A stretch of 64,000 nucleotides of DNA from Carnegiea gigantea (Eukaryota > Streptophyta > Magnoliopsida > Caryophyllales > Cactaceae), in assembly GCA_029747015.1 (NCBI GenBank), contig JAKOGI010000024.1:610001-674000 (forward strand). Direction: 5' to 3'. The notes under the pieces were generated by a model. That model saw nothing but the letters and a program-made list of their open reading frames with translations. It made no database searches and was not told the origin of the DNA. Positions 11,806 to 24,664 of this stretch are shown one piece after another (position 1 is the stretch's first letter; the number at the start of each line of letters is the position of its first letter). Made by a program: the position numbers and the translations under genes.

Positions 11806-13149
11806 AAAATAGGGTTTTATGAAAACATTTGTATAAAAGAACTTTGTGAAAACATTCTATACAAGAAAGCTAAGGACCACTGCATAATAATGAACTAGTT
11901 ATGAATTGTTTTAACCTTAGATGGGAAGACTGGATGTCATGAATTTGAAACACGATGGAAACTGCACTAAAAAGTTTTTAATAATATATTGGAATCTTCA
12001 ACTAGAGAGAAATGAGTGTCTTCAGAAGTATTTGCATGAGAGTAAAGATCTCTTGGAATAGGATTAAGTTTAAGATTTTTGAATCTAACAAAATATGGGA
12101 TTTGCAAGGGGAGCGGGTTTACTTTAAGAACACACTAGTGATCGTGTGGAAATTGCTAGAATTTCTAGCGTTTAAAATTTCATTGGATATGAAAGGGCAT
12201 AAGGAGAAATATAGGATCATTAGAGCAGTAATGATAAGGATGTCACTTGTGAAATGGTACTTGGATATTACTCTAATAATACCGAGTTATTGCAAGCTAA
12301 TTGCACTCTAATCATACTGAGAGAAGCTATGATCAAAGCATGGGACTGTGGGACCCTAAATCAGAAATTGGCATGCATATGGATTGGATTATGTTTATGA
12401 TGCTGGAAGATCAAACAAAGGTTACTCCCACCATGGCTTGCGTAATCTGGACGATTAAGAGAATGATTCGGTAGGAATGGTGCATTCAGATCAATCATGC
12501 AACCAGAGAGGTGAATACGGCCTCGGCCGTATTAGGTTCAAGTAGCAAGGAGCAATAAGAACCACCAGCTATCCATCTTCTCATGCAGGTTCATGTCAAG
12601 ATAGCTCTGGATCTAGACGGAGAAGCCATTAAGCTGAGCAAGAAAATGCTGAGTGAATTGGTAAGGAATTTATTGGATCATTGTGCCACTGTTTATGAGG
12701 CAAACTTATCTTTATCCTAATATCTGCTATATAGAACCGGAATCGGTTAGGGTTGTGGGCTCCCTTATGATAATTTTCAACTGTAAATCAGATGGCAATG
12801 TGTGCAAAACAACTATGTTATAATACTACCCTTCTTCCAGTTCTTAGATCGTGGGTCTAGGTCCATAGATTTGGCCGAAGTGCTTTTAACTTGGATGCCA
12901 ACTTGAATGATCGGCCCATGAATGTCGCACTCTTGAACGACCCATGCCAGCTAAGTCCATCCTAAACGCACGAAACTTTGACCTTTTTTATTTTCATTTT
13001 ATAACCCACAGTTACTCCTTCTCTAGGAAAAACACACTGATTCAAATGGAAATCAGAAATATCGACAAGCATTCAACGTTACTAAGGAGATATATCAAGC
13101 AAACAAGATGGAATAAAAATCGATCAACAATTGCTCCAATTTAAGAACA

Positions 13150-13760
13150 TCAACGATACATCTAATGTTTAACACCAAAACTTCTCAAGTAATTGCACCA
13201 CATAAAAAAAATCAAACTTAACACTCAAATTTAAATTCATGTTGATATTGAAAAGTTTTATATATTTGAAAAATTCATCAAACTTGAGCATAAACAACAC
13301 ACCATATAGAACTCCTAGACCAAGAAACTTGAGAAATTTAGCTAAGCAATCAGATCATTGATATTGAACAATCATGAGTGCAAACTTCAGTAATAAAGTC
13401 ATTGATATTGAGCACAGGAGTATAAACGTAATCAGTTAACTTGTCTAATAAAACTTGAGCAATCATGTGTACAAACTTGAGCAATCATATGTACAAAACT
13501 GAGCAATTAACTTAAGCACTAAAAAGTTAAGCAAATGTATCATTGATATTGGACAATCAGGTATAGAGCCTTCAAATAATAACTTAGCCATCACTGAAGC
13601 ATTTCTAAAAATTACTTAAGTACTAGAACATTTTAATGTGTAGAACTGAAACTTGAAGAATACCTGAGCAATTAGATTACACGCTCAGCATTTAGTTTAA
13701 GAAAACTTAAGCATTTAGTTTAAGCATTCGTATAAAAACAATTTTGGGCATGTTAGTCAC
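13150..13760 (+). repeat. Degenerate direct repeats of a GAGCAATCA-type word
   Basis: Variants of CTTGAGCAATCATGTGTACAA, CATTGATATTGAGCA and TTTAGTTTAAGCATT recur many times, for example around 13370-13520 and 13640-13730. Similar words reappear at 17810-17890, on the other side of the transposase. The array is too diverged for a fixed unit length. Confidence 0.55.
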
Positions 13761-13925
13761 TAGATCATTCGCACTAATAATCTGATGCTTCTTCATCAAT
13801 CATGTTGAACATTTAATCGACAACATTCAACATAAAAAGCACATTAACATCTATGTTTTTAAATGATAAAGAAGATGAGATAGCTTTGGAAAATCCGCCA
13901 GACAACATAGTCATAGGAGAGTAAA

Positions 13926-16020
13926 ATGAACCACAGTTGATGAGAAAATTTGTGAAATCAGAAAAAGAAGCATACGATTTATATAATGATTGAGCTTATC
14001 ACATATGTTTTGCACATGACAACACAAAATAAGATATAGAAAATGCACAAGAGTAATGCGTACAATGGAATTTTGCTCTAAAGAGGGACAAAAGCAAAAT
14101 GAAGGAGCAAATAGGAAAGACTACACAAAAATTGATACAAGAATCAATTAACAAGCAAAGATATACTTTAACATTGATCATAAGAAGCAATGGGCTATTG
14201 TGAAACATACAATAGGACACAACCACAAGTTTTACAGCTTGTAACAAAGAAACCTATTGAGATCACATAGAAATATAACACCAGGTTAGCTAGAATACTC
14301 GCAGCCACTGACGAAAGCCGGAGTGAAAACAACAGATGTCATAGGAGTGTTGAGAGCATAAATAGGGGATCTACCTATGTTGTGATTTACAGCAAGAGAT
14401 AGATACAATGAACTAGCAAAAGAGAAGCAAAGGTCTCTACAAAGTAGTGATGCACACAGCTTATCGAACATTTTCAAACAAAGACATAAAAATGAAAAAG
14501 ATTTCTACTTTGATCTCAATCTTGATGTTGACTATGCATTAGTTATTAGAGAGATAAGCGAATGGGAGAAGATAATGAGTTATTTGAAGATATGGTTGTT
14601 CATGATACAGTGTATAGAACAAGAAAATACGACATGATATGCACACCTTTTGTTGACATGAACAATCATAGCAATTATATCATGCCAAGTTGTGGCTTTA
14701 TGTTGAATGAGAAAATAGTCCTTAGTCTGGTTATTTATGACTTTTTTGAACTCAATGGGTGATAAATATCCAACAACGATAATGATAGATCAGGCCTATT
14801 CTATGGTAGCTACTACAGAGCAAGTGTTCCCTAACACTTGTCATTGTCTATGTGTCTAGCACATTGGAGAGAACACTAGAGAGCAAATCAGAGCTTTGAG
14901 AAGCAACCAAAAATTTTTGAATAATTTCAATGCATTGAAGTTTTAAGACACAAAATAAGAATTCAAAATCCATTGACAAGGTGAAATAAATACATGGTTC
15001 ACAGAGTTAATATCCAATAACAAATATAGCATTAAATTCAAAACAGTTTAGCATTGTGATCAGCAATATTGATCATTTACTTCTACACTTCTAAGACAAC
15101 TCTATATATGACTAACATATGTTTAATGGAATAGTTTGCTAAACAAGTACGACTAATCGAGAAATGCTTAGTTGGAAAGATTCTACGTAATCAAGAAAAA
15201 TTGGCGACCAACATTCAACAAGAGATGCTTTTCAAGAGGGATCTTATCCTCTCACAAGAGTGAATCAACAAATAGTGCCTTGTCAGACAAAGTTCACAAA
15301 ACAACTAGCCTATGTAACTTCTACAAAACCTTTTCTAAGATTGTTTCAAAATGGATAAGAAATGAAAAGGAGGACAAATTGAAATGTTCAGAAGGACTCT
15401 TAAAATTCCATTTGGAAATATAAGCATACTAGTGCAAGCAATTAAGGTTTACACAATCACTCTATATAAGGTTTTTGAAGAGGAGTATAGAAGAAGTAAT
15501 ACATATAGCCAAAACAAAGCTAATAAGGATGAAAAACATAAAGTTTAATATGTGTGGCGTGAAAAAATTGAATCTTTTTGCACATGTTGTCTGCCAAAAG
15601 CAAGACTTCTCAATATAATGCACATGCAAGAGATTTGAAGAAGTAGAGTACTTATCCTATCATTGCTTAAGCATTTACAATATCAACTATGTGCAAAAGA
15701 TTCTAGACAAGTACATGGTCAAGAAATGGACAAAAAAGATCAGGAAAAGTGATGAAGAGGTAGCTGAAGCAGCAAGACATCCACCTAAAATGTCATCATC
15801 AATTTGGAGAATACAAATGAAAGAGAAATTTGATGCACTTATCTCCACAAATGGAACACATCAGAAAGCAGAACAACATTGTGAAGAAGTATATACAAAA
15901 GCAAGGCAATTAGTAGAGTAAGAAACTGGTGGCCTTTATGAGTCTGAATCTAAAAACATCAAAAAAACCATTTTGAATCCTCCAAAGTCAAAAAAAAAAG
16001 GAGAATGAAATGTTCGAAAA
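13926..16020 (+). pseudogene. FAR1/FHY3-type MULE transposase, decayed
   Basis: The order of blocks matches FAR1-type transposases. A FAR1 DNA-binding segment (KFVKSEKEAYDLYND, 13945-13990) runs to a HNHKFYS motif near 14220. The MULE core begins at 14480 and includes VVHDTVYRTRKYD, whose Asp (14604-14606) is the first catalytic residue. TIMIDQA (Asp 14788-14790) and VFPNTCHCLC follow, then SSHKSESTNS with the catalytic Glu (15262-15264). A SWIM-type zinc finger follows near 15590-15720, where CTCKRFE is kept but the expected Cys before His is Tyr (LSYHCL). The DDE residues survive, but the reading frame is broken by many stops and shifts. A FAR1 host-gene relic is the alternative; the Ulp1 neighbour favours a MULE. 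Confidence 0.8.
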
Positions 16021-16223
16021 AGGAGCACATTTGGGAAGAAAGGTAATCAAGCAAGAGCAAGGAAAAGACGCTTTCAAGAAACACCAACAATATATATCGC
16101 TGACATTCTACAGCCACGAATGTTGATAAAAGTAAGATATTTTCATTCCCATAGCAATATAAAATGAGATTAGTTGTTGACTTTTGTATTTCATATATGA
16201 ACGACCAATAACAAGACTAAACA

Positions 16224-16500
16224 ATGGCACCAGATTACCAAGTAAATCCTGAGCAACAAACTAATGTTAGCAATGTCTTACATGTATTTTAGCATATTCA
16301 AGTCACTCAAATTCTTCTTTCAGCAAATGCTACTCCCACTCAGATCCAAGTTATACAAATAAACGACCAGGCTTGTGCATCTCTACCTCCACCTCCTCCT
16401 CCTCCTCACTTCCTAACAGAAGCTAATAATCAAGTTCTTCTAACTAGTAGTCACTCCTAGGCACAACTCAATCAAGAAAACACAAACTCTTAGACATATT
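16224..16500 (+). other. Proline-rich coding-like segment after the transposase
   Basis: An ATG at 16224 begins a Gln/Asn-rich peptide with one early stop. It continues to a run of eight prolines at 16384-16408 (CTCC-type repeats) and a Gln/Asn-rich tail. It may be a last exon of the transposase gene or a separate small product. No family is recognised. Confidence 0.25.
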
Positions 16501-18019
16501 GGGAATTTAAGTGACATACTCAGTATTAAAAATATACATTTATGCTTGATTTTATCAACCCTACTACTCAAAAAATGTGATTATGGAACTATGTTTTTTG
16601 GCCATAAATTTTGTTCACCAAAATTTACGAAAGGGTTAATGCTCAACCTCTACATATATAAATGCGCAACCCCCATATAGATAAATGCTCAAGAACTAAC
16701 TGCTCCATAATTAAGGAAAAAGGAGCAAAGTGATCGTTGAACATAAAAAAAATCGTACTCATAGAATGATCAATAATCATGAACTGTATGCCATATTATG
16801 ACAAATGTTTGTGTAATTAGAATCTAATTCTGTTATGATGTCTATATCCTGAAAGCTGTCAAACAAAAGACAGATGGTGAGCATAGCATACCTAAAGCCA
16901 TCACATATTATAAATCTTTCTGATAGCTTTATCATGAAATTCGTTAGTCTTATGTGTAAAAAAAATATATTAAAAATATTCTCAGTATAGTCCAAGGTCG
17001 TACAAAGGTACTTCACCTTTAGCAGCTTTAGCGTTTCAAGCTGAAAAAAGTGGAAAGAAAACAAATGTTAAAAGCTAAAATATAAAGCGACATATAAATA
17101 ATAACAATAAACAAAACAACATATACATAAATTGAAAGAGACATACGTCATTTTGTTTCAAACCACATTCTCATTTCTCACTCTTTTTTATATAGGTCTC
17201 CATGTACCCCATTAGGAAGATGCCACAATCGACATAGTCATCGACTGTTTTTCAAAAATCTCCAGAAGCTAGGGATCCAAGGTCTTCACTTCACCACCCT
17301 ATGGATGACATCTTTTAGACACCGAGAAACTCAAAGTTTTTCTCTACATGTCATCAAATATGGTCATTAAAAAAAAATCATAAATTAAAAAAAAGTTCAC
17401 AACGCACCACTGCATTTGGAACATCACCATATCTAAGCTTAATTCTCTCCTCTAAGTAGAGATTATCAATGATTTCAAATGTCATCATCTGTAAATTGAA
17501 GCACGAAAGGAAGAAATGTTCTGATTTTCATATTAGAACAAACACCTACACATACATGTTCAAAGAAAGTGGAAAGCAAAATGCCAAAAACAAAAACAAA
17601 CTTTTTTTGGGTAAGGAAATAACCAAATCAAGCTTCTTTAAGTTTATCTAAGGACAAGCATCTAAAGCACTGCCGAGAGCTTTATCAAAGTCATTCCATC
17701 CTTGGCAAGTGCTCTCCCTTGGCCCATATTCTTCAACAAAAGAATCTAAAAAAGATAACAATGATCCATTCAAACTAAAAGTAAACAAAGAGACAAATAA
17801 GGCCTCAACTCAAGGCAATTTCTTAACTTAAGCAATTATATTATTGATGTTGAGTAATTACAAGTACAAACTACGGCAATCAAGCATAGATCACAGAAAT
17901 GTGAAATATGGAAAAAAAAATACGAAGAAGATGATGATGACATTTGACATCATTGAAATTAAAAAAAAAAAGAAAAAGTAAAAGAACTTACTTAAGCATT
18001 TACAGGTAGAAAGAGTTTT

Positions 18020-18431
18020 GGGCTATGTTCAGTAATAAAGGTTAGTAGTTTGTAGTAGTTAAAATGTTGTGAACCACCACTTAATAGTGTTCGATAAAGT
18101 AGTATATGAGGTAGTGGTTAGAGGTTTATGTAGTATTTTTTAAAAGCTAATGAAAGTAGCTTTTAAGAACATCTATCTAGTGGTTCCATTGCAAATTACA
18201 CAATTCTTCTTTCTATTTACTAAAAACTTTTATTTATTGCATCCTTTTTAGTCATTTTACATAAATTTACTACTTCAATAGCTACATTCATCAAATACAT
18301 TTATTTTAAATCATTAATTGAACAGCTAACCACTAAGCACTAGTGGGTCACAACTAATTACCAGTAAAACCACTAACAACTAATAAAACAGCTAACCATT
18401 ACTAAAACAGCTACTTTTACTGAACACGTCC
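18020..18431. mobile_element. Tourist-like MITE inside the Ulp1-like gene
   Basis: Inverted ends GGGCTATGTTCAGTAA at the left, and GGACGTGTTCAGTAA as the reverse complement of the right end. It is related in its GTTCAGYAA core to the MITE at 9437-9869. The interior is made of GTTAGTAGTT / AACTACTAAC-type complementary words. The flanks TTT and TTG are not a clean TWA duplication. It lies immediately 3' of the Ulp1 block ending near 18434, so it probably truncated or lengthened that exon. Confidence 0.65.
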
Positions 18432-20041
18432 TTGAAGTGGAAACTTCGCTTTTTATGCTCTCAAGATCATTCAGAATGTAAGAACATATATTGATCACAT
18501 CAGCCTTAATAAGATTACTAACTTTAAATGAAGCCATAATTTTTCTATTAGTTTGGAGACCAAATCCTTGAAAGAGCACCTCACTGAACGTTGAAAACAA
18601 ACACAAAGAATGATTTGATTATATGTAAGCACATCAAAATATGTAAAAATAATCTAGTTCAAATACTTGATTGCTTAATAAAAAAATAAAAAAATATTGG
18701 CGTCACCCCAAAAGAAGACATAGTTTGCAATAATAACCTCCATAACAGTTGGTTTCTTTGACAGATTCACAAAGCACCAAATAAAAGGTGACCCAAAGTA
18801 GAAAGAAGAGACACCCTTTCCCTGGTTGATCGGTTCCTTGTACATTGATGCTCAACACCTTCTCCAGGAACTTTAGCAAATGTGTCATAAATAATATCAT
18901 TGCAGACCTCAGCGTTGCCATCATACACCATATCAAAACTAGAAATTGTTCTCTCACTATCAGACATTATATTGTTAGAAGCAATTTGACATGATTTCCT
19001 CGCGTATGGGGGTGGCATAGCTTGAATTGCCAATTGTCTTTTCAAACCTCTCATCATTAGTTTCAGCAACTCCAACGCCACCCATCTATAGTAGTTGCAT
19101 GACAATTCTCCCTTATAATATTCTCATAGCGACTACCTTACCTTAGCTCCTTAGAACACAAAATAGGAGATAACACCTGTCTAAAGCTACCTGTATTATT
19201 ATGAACTGCACATTTACTAGTACAATTATTAAAAGAGGCCATAACAATACATCTACAACCTCTATAACTCTAGGATCATTGAAATACTTAGTAGTAAGGC
19301 TTAAAGAAGGATCATTAATGTCACCAACTCAACCATCACAAATATCACCCTCAACTTGTTGACCATCTTGTTCGCAACCAATTACTATGGCATGTTCACC
19401 ACAATGTTCTCCACCACTTGCTATAGCATAATCTGCACAATCATGTCCACTAACTTCCTTAACAATGTCCTCAACACCTTCATTATCCCGAGCATTAGAA
19501 CATTCACAAATAATAAAAACATGCGACAAAGATGAGCCTCATAAAAATGAAAATCTTCCCCCACCTTGGATGAAGAACATTCATCATTATTGAAATTCTT
19601 GAACAATAGATGCAGCTTTGTTACACATAGAAGTCGCCCACAAAATAGCCTTTTACATTGATACGAAAAAAAGGAATTAAAAAAGAGGAAACAACAAAAC
19701 CAAAAAGAACAAATAAAAAATAATATAACAAAATAATAGTATCTCAAGGTCAAAAACTTCAGCATCAAAATGTTTAATATCAACCTTCTCATCAGAACAC
19801 TCATCACATGTTGTATCACTATAGTCAAACAATTATAGGGAAATATAATGACCTCCACTTTTTCCACACTAATAATTAATAGGCACATATGGCACATCAA
19901 GAAAAACTTACAAAATCCAAACTCTATCTCTTCATTAACCCTATCGTTCACCTTCTTAAAATCGATCCAACCATAGCTTGAAAAGTTCTTTTCACTAGCC
20001 TAATCTGAAAGATAAGTCTATCCAAATAGAACTTTTGAAAT

Positions 20042-20048
20042 ACACACA

Positions 20049-20081
<33 letters not shown>
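20042..20081. repeat. (AC)n(GT)n microsatellite
   Basis: Five AC units followed directly by about fifteen GT units. The junction ACACACACACGTGTGTGTGT is a perfect palindrome capable of hairpin or Z-DNA formation. Confidence 0.95.
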
Positions 20082-20083
<2 letters not shown>

Positions 20084-21269
20084 CAGAAAACAAAATGCTC
20101 AAGTGATAAACAACAAAAGTACAAGTTGTCCAAATAGAATGCTTAGCATAAAACAAAAGAAATTATAATTAACACTAGAAACAAATCAAAACTAACAAAC
20201 AAATTGACATCAATTCGACTTATAAACCTCATTAATGTCGACCAATTACTTTAAAATCCAAAGGTTTGCATACTTGTTCTCATTCCCTAGTAAAAACATT
20301 TAAAACAATGTATACAATAAAGTTCATTCTGAAAGAGGGGCTATCATCAACAAAATTCAAAAGCTTTGCGATCATTTCAATAAAAATTAGTGCTCTTTAG
20401 TTGCACTGAGACCCCACTCGGATATAAATTATGCCAAAAGAGAATGGTAGACCTCACTATCATCATTGTACTTACCACCAAGATCAACATCACTAACTCT
20501 AAGAGGTAGCCCCAAAGTGAAATGCACATCCTCATGGGTAAGCCTTACCATCTCGTCATTATCTAAAATAAGAGAACTACTGTAACAGTCAAGTGGTAAA
20601 GAATCCAATGATGCAATTTGAAAGGAACCTCATTCAGATAAAGCGAAAGAAAACCACTGAATCTCATATCACATATAGCCTTCTGTTGAACTTCAATGAA
20701 AAAAGAAACATAAGCATACTAAGCACCTAGAGTCATCTTACAAAAGAAAGCCTTTTCTTTTATCGGATCCCCAATAGTGGCATTCTTTGGACAAGGTTCA
20801 ACAATAACTTGAACTTTATAAGAGTTATCGTGCCTTAACATGCTATGAGTAACTCTATAACAACCAACTATTTTTGCAATGCTACCAACATCTTCCTTTT
20901 AAGATTTACTAGTAAGAAGCTTCGAAGCATAAGCATCAGCAGCAACATCATCGCCCATATTTACCGCAAATTTTCTCCCTTCTCATGCTATGAGTTGTTC
21001 TAGAAGATGCAACCTTTTTTGCATACGTAGCTTTGCTGCTTTTAACACACGACTTGCCCCTACTTGAAAAAACACCTAAATCACATTCCTTGCGCACATA
21101 CGCAACCATATTGCCAAATTCGAGTGCCTTCTCTTAATAGCGAATACAATGATAATAAACATCATAGTCCTCATTAGAAATCTCCTTACTATCATCTTCC
21201 CCACGAACACCAGACCCATCATTAGAAGAAACATTCGACAACATACCCAATTTCATTTAAAGCAGCATT

Positions 21270-22860
21270 TAAAATAGAGCAAAATTAGCCCCAGCAAAAA
21301 AACGAAAAAAATAAAAAATGTGCTCAAGCTAATGAAACTAAATGCTACACTATACAATACAAATGCTAAAACTTAACATTAAGATCATATTCAATACAAA
21401 AATACCTTTTGAAAAATCATTGTCAACAAAGGAGAGCTTTCTCTTCTTCAGATCTTCAACATGCATCTCAAATAACACTAAAACTACACAAAGAAAGTCA
21501 TATCAACCTAAGGTATGCTTCCTTCAATCACGTATGAAGTGTAAAAATGAATGCCTCTAAAAACAGCTCAAATTTAAGAACTAAAAACCAAAAAAAAAAA
21601 AAAAAATAGACAAACATATCTCCCTGGTCCCTGCAAAATTCTTGGCTTTATAGTTAATTTTTTCCTTCTTGTGTAGGATGAACTTCCTTGTCTTTCCAAC
21701 GCAAGTGTACATGCTCTACATCAATTCAATTGTTTTGATCCTATTGTAAATTACAATAAATCCATCTATCATCATTTGACACCAGAAATCATATTGGCAT
21801 TTTTGTCTAGAAATTGGAGTCCCTTCATCCTTTTAAGAACTTCCTTATTCCATTATTTTATGGTTAAATGTGTTTATCATCAATGACATTTACTAGTAGT
21901 ATTTCTGAATTCTTGAAGGACTAATTAAGCACTTTAAGAAAATGTAATCTAAAACTTAAATAGTAAATGTTGAGTATATATGCGCCTATGCTAGGTCAAT
22001 GCATATGCAAGTCTCCAAAACATGATAATTGAACAAACAAGAAGCAAGTGCAAAGAGAGAGAAAAACCAACATGAACATGAGCCAAACTCACCAAAATTG
22101 AATCGAACATGACACTTTCAACAATTAACACAAAAATCAACACAAAACGAGCAAAAGAACCTAAGCATCCAAAGATAACAAGAATCAGGAATGAACATAG
22201 AGAAAATGAGATTGAAACAAAATAACTAAACAAAACACCAAAATATCTTCAATAACAACAAAGATTTTCATTCTTGCAACTAAAATTAGTGAAAATAGAG
22301 CAAAAAGAAGCTAAAAATCAAACAAAAAGGATTGAAAATGAAAACCAAAACACACCTCAATGATCAAACAAGTTTTGAACAAAATAATCACCAAATTGCA
22401 CTAAAATGGAAAAGAAAATAACACTATCAAGTATCAACAATTGCATAGAAAATCAACACAAAATTAGTGACAAAAATGAAAAAAAAAATTAAATCTAAGA
22501 CAGAAGAAGCTACAATGAACATAGAGCGAAATGAGCTTACAAGAGCAAAATCACAAAAAAAAAAAAAGGAACTCTAAATCAGACACAAAAATCACAAAAT
22601 ATCACCAAAGATCAAGCCAAAAAGACTCAAATCAGCAATAATCACGCGAAAAAAAGAGCTCAAAATCAAAGAGAGAAACTCGGGAATGATAAGAGAGAAG
22701 CTCAAGGATGATGGCAAAGAAGGAAGCTGAAGAGGATGTTAGACAAGTGAACAACACGTGAGCAGAGTAATTGAATGCTTTAATTTATAAGCAGGTCACC
22801 ACAAGCATTAAAAGACCAATTTCAGTCGGGGGAAACAAATTAATTATGGCATTCCTGAGT
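21270..22860 (-). other. A-rich (T-rich on minus) leader-like region of the MULE
   Basis: On the minus strand this region is rich in T, with motifs such as TTTTGTGATTTTTGTG and TTTGATTTTGAGCTC. It looks like a 5' untranslated exon plus introns of the Ulp1-like gene. No protein domain is seen. An A run occurs at 21590-21607. Confidence 0.35.
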
Positions 22861-23449
22861 GCATAGACCTGGACTGGTAGTATAATTCGCACCCTTTTTC
22901 TCAGAAAAATAACAAATGTATTTACGTTTGGAGGTGGCCATCCATGGAACCCTCCTTAAAAATAACAATTAATTAAAAAGCAAAAAACTTGGGTATCCCA
23001 AAAGCATCGCCTAGTGGGCATTCTGTTTGCATGCTCATGACGAGGTAATTGACTTTTTAATACCTTGATATAGGTGTTATTAATTTTTTCAGGCCTCACA
23101 TTTTTGGCTTAATTTTTTAGTACCCTGTGGTATGGTGTTACGATTTTTTACTGCCTTTTGAACAACTATTTTAATTTTTTAATATCTCCCACACTATTTC
23201 TTTTCTCACTTTTGAGCCAAAACCTTTAGAAATTATGGAAAGACCCCAGAATTGGGGTAAAATGTGCAAATAAGTTATTTTCAGGGTATTTTTATGAAAA
23301 TATGCTTGTTTTAAATGATTAAACTTCTTATAATGACTTTACTGCTACCAGTTATCACAATCTACTACTTATATCATAAATATTATGTTTTTGTAATTAG
23401 GGGTCCACCATACTTAGCAAAACAATTAAACCTTAACTAGAGAGTTTTG
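22861..23449. other. Non-coding stretch between MULE and pararetrovirus
   Basis: AT-rich sequence with no recognised gene. It may include leader or promoter sequence of the neighbouring pararetrovirus copy or plain intergenic DNA. Confidence 0.35.
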
Positions 23450-23785
23450 AGCATTACCTGAATTTAGTCAGCGTTGGACCCTGACGTTCCTCTAACTTCC
23501 AGTTTATAGAGATTACTAATCTCAACCATACCTTCCTTAGATCAGGTACAGTACAGATCCCTTTTGTTTTTAAGGATAGTGAGACTTTAATCAAGAAATC
23601 ATAATATTGAAGACATAAGGTTTGATTGAATAACATTTCCTACTGAGAAACTTCCTTTACTGAAAGGTTGAAAGTGAAAATATTATAATAGAAAGATTTA
23701 AGAGGGATTTGAAATACTAAAATCGTGAGAGATGCTTGCTCATAGACAAATGGAGATTTCCGACTTCTCTTTTTGTTAAGTATGC

Positions 23786-23792
23786 TTAAATA
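23786..23792 (-). promoter_or_regulatory. TATA-like box in pararetrovirus intergenic region
   Basis: The minus strand reads GGCTATTTAAGC. This is a plausible TATA element about 200 bp beyond the last viral ORF block, where caulimovirids keep their pregenomic RNA promoter. The location fits; the assignment is inference. Confidence 0.3.
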
Positions 23793-23996
23793 GCCGTGTC
23801 CCTTCTCAATACTCAGCCTTTCTTTTTATAAAGCAGATGGAATACATAGGATGCCCTAATGGCTATAGTATATACAGTAATATTTTCAGCTACACTCACA
23901 TGGGTACAGTAGACTGCATTATTTGACTGACTTGAACTCGATAAAATAGTACAATAACGGTGCAACAAATTTTCAAAGCCTTTAATACTAACAAGA

Positions 23997-24664
23997 CTAG
24001 TCATCCATATTAAGATTCTGCATGCCTTCATCTCCAATAATGTCTTCTAGTTCATCATTATTCAGATAATTATCAAAATCTTCATCAAGTTGAAGATGCT
24101 CTAGATCCCATCTTTCGAATAATTCATGAAGATATCTTTTTTCATTTTCTAATAAGAATTTTTCAACTCCAATATCAAACAGATAATCAAAGACATCTTC
24201 TGAAGTAGCTTCTTCTAATTTCATGTATTTGCTGAAATCATTATGATAGAAGAAAGTAGTGTTCCTGCAATGCATCAATGTTCTTGCTTGTTCAATTAAT
24301 GCCCATATTTGATGATAAAATGCTGTAAAAATCGATGGTGCTTGCTAAAGCAGGATCACTAACTGATTGTTATCGTTCTGAAAATCATTCTTGTTGTTGA
24401 TAATTGGGATCATCTAAATTAACTAATTGAATAGGATAACAGGCTGGTTTGCCTTTTCATTTTCCTACTCAATTACTGTACAATGTACTTCGACATACAA
24501 ACTTCTATTGTGTGGAACTTTTGTTAGGCCATTAGGAGATGTGAGAATCCAATGAATCCTTTTAAACATGCACTGTCGAAGCTTAATTAGCCTTGAGAAG
24601 AATGGGTACTTTGGATCTGGGACTTCCATGAGGTAAACTATCATTCCATATTCCTAGTCTTTCA
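23997..24664 (-). pseudogene. Downstream ORF region of the pararetrovirus (TAV position), unassigned
   Basis: Two coding-like stretches lie after RNase H. One at about 24664-24467 reads as a uniform protein segment with VYLMEVPDPKYPFF and IHWILTSPNG. The other, 24278-23997, is open for 93 codons and strongly acidic (DLEHLQLDEDFDNYLNNDE). The position corresponds to the inclusion-body/transactivator ORF of related genera, but I do not recognise its signature. Stops interrupt the region. Confidence 0.4.

Larger units (their letters stand above)
9870..13140. other. Long stretch without a recognised gene
   Basis: Open frames are short and unmatched. A minus-strand frame at 10561-10764 and a + frame at 12012-12311 show no known motif. 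The only identified item is a LINE/SINE 3'-end fragment near 11.7 kb. A purine-rich GAGAGA tract lies at 10070-10100. Confidence 0.4.
16770..21260 (-). pseudogene. Ulp1-like (C48) cysteine protease gene of MULE type, decayed
   Basis: Read from 21260 downward, an acidic Ser-rich start is followed by FSGFLSLYLNEVPF and VRLTHEDVHFTLGLPL (about 20700-20500). This matches the N-terminal domain of MULE-borne Ulp1 proteins (family text of the type GFGGLL...EEDVH..LGLP). About 2 kb further, IKADVINICSYILNDLE (18530-18450) matches the start of the peptidase domain. VDDYVDCGIFLMGYMETYIKK (17250-17190) is the catalytic Cys segment, with Cys at 17225-17227. The end LKVKYLCTTLDY lies near 17010. Ulp1 proteases remove SUMO-like modifiers; the role in transposons is unknown. 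Introns probably separate the blocks; stops and frameshifts mark it as dead. Confidence 0.72.
13150..22830. mobile_element. Large Mutator-like element (FAR1 plus Ulp1 type), boundaries uncertain
   Basis: A FAR1/FHY3-type MULE transposase relic (+) and an Ulp1-type protease relic (-) lie tail to tail, 13.9-16.0 kb and 16.8-21.3 kb. The region is uniformly very AT-rich and carries related short direct repeats on both sides of the transposase. Plant MULE families with a captured Ulp1-like gene (Kaonashi/CUMULE type) are known, so a single composite element is the simplest reading. I could not find long terminal inverted repeats or a 9-bp target duplication by eye, so the ends given are approximate. 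Confidence 0.5.
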
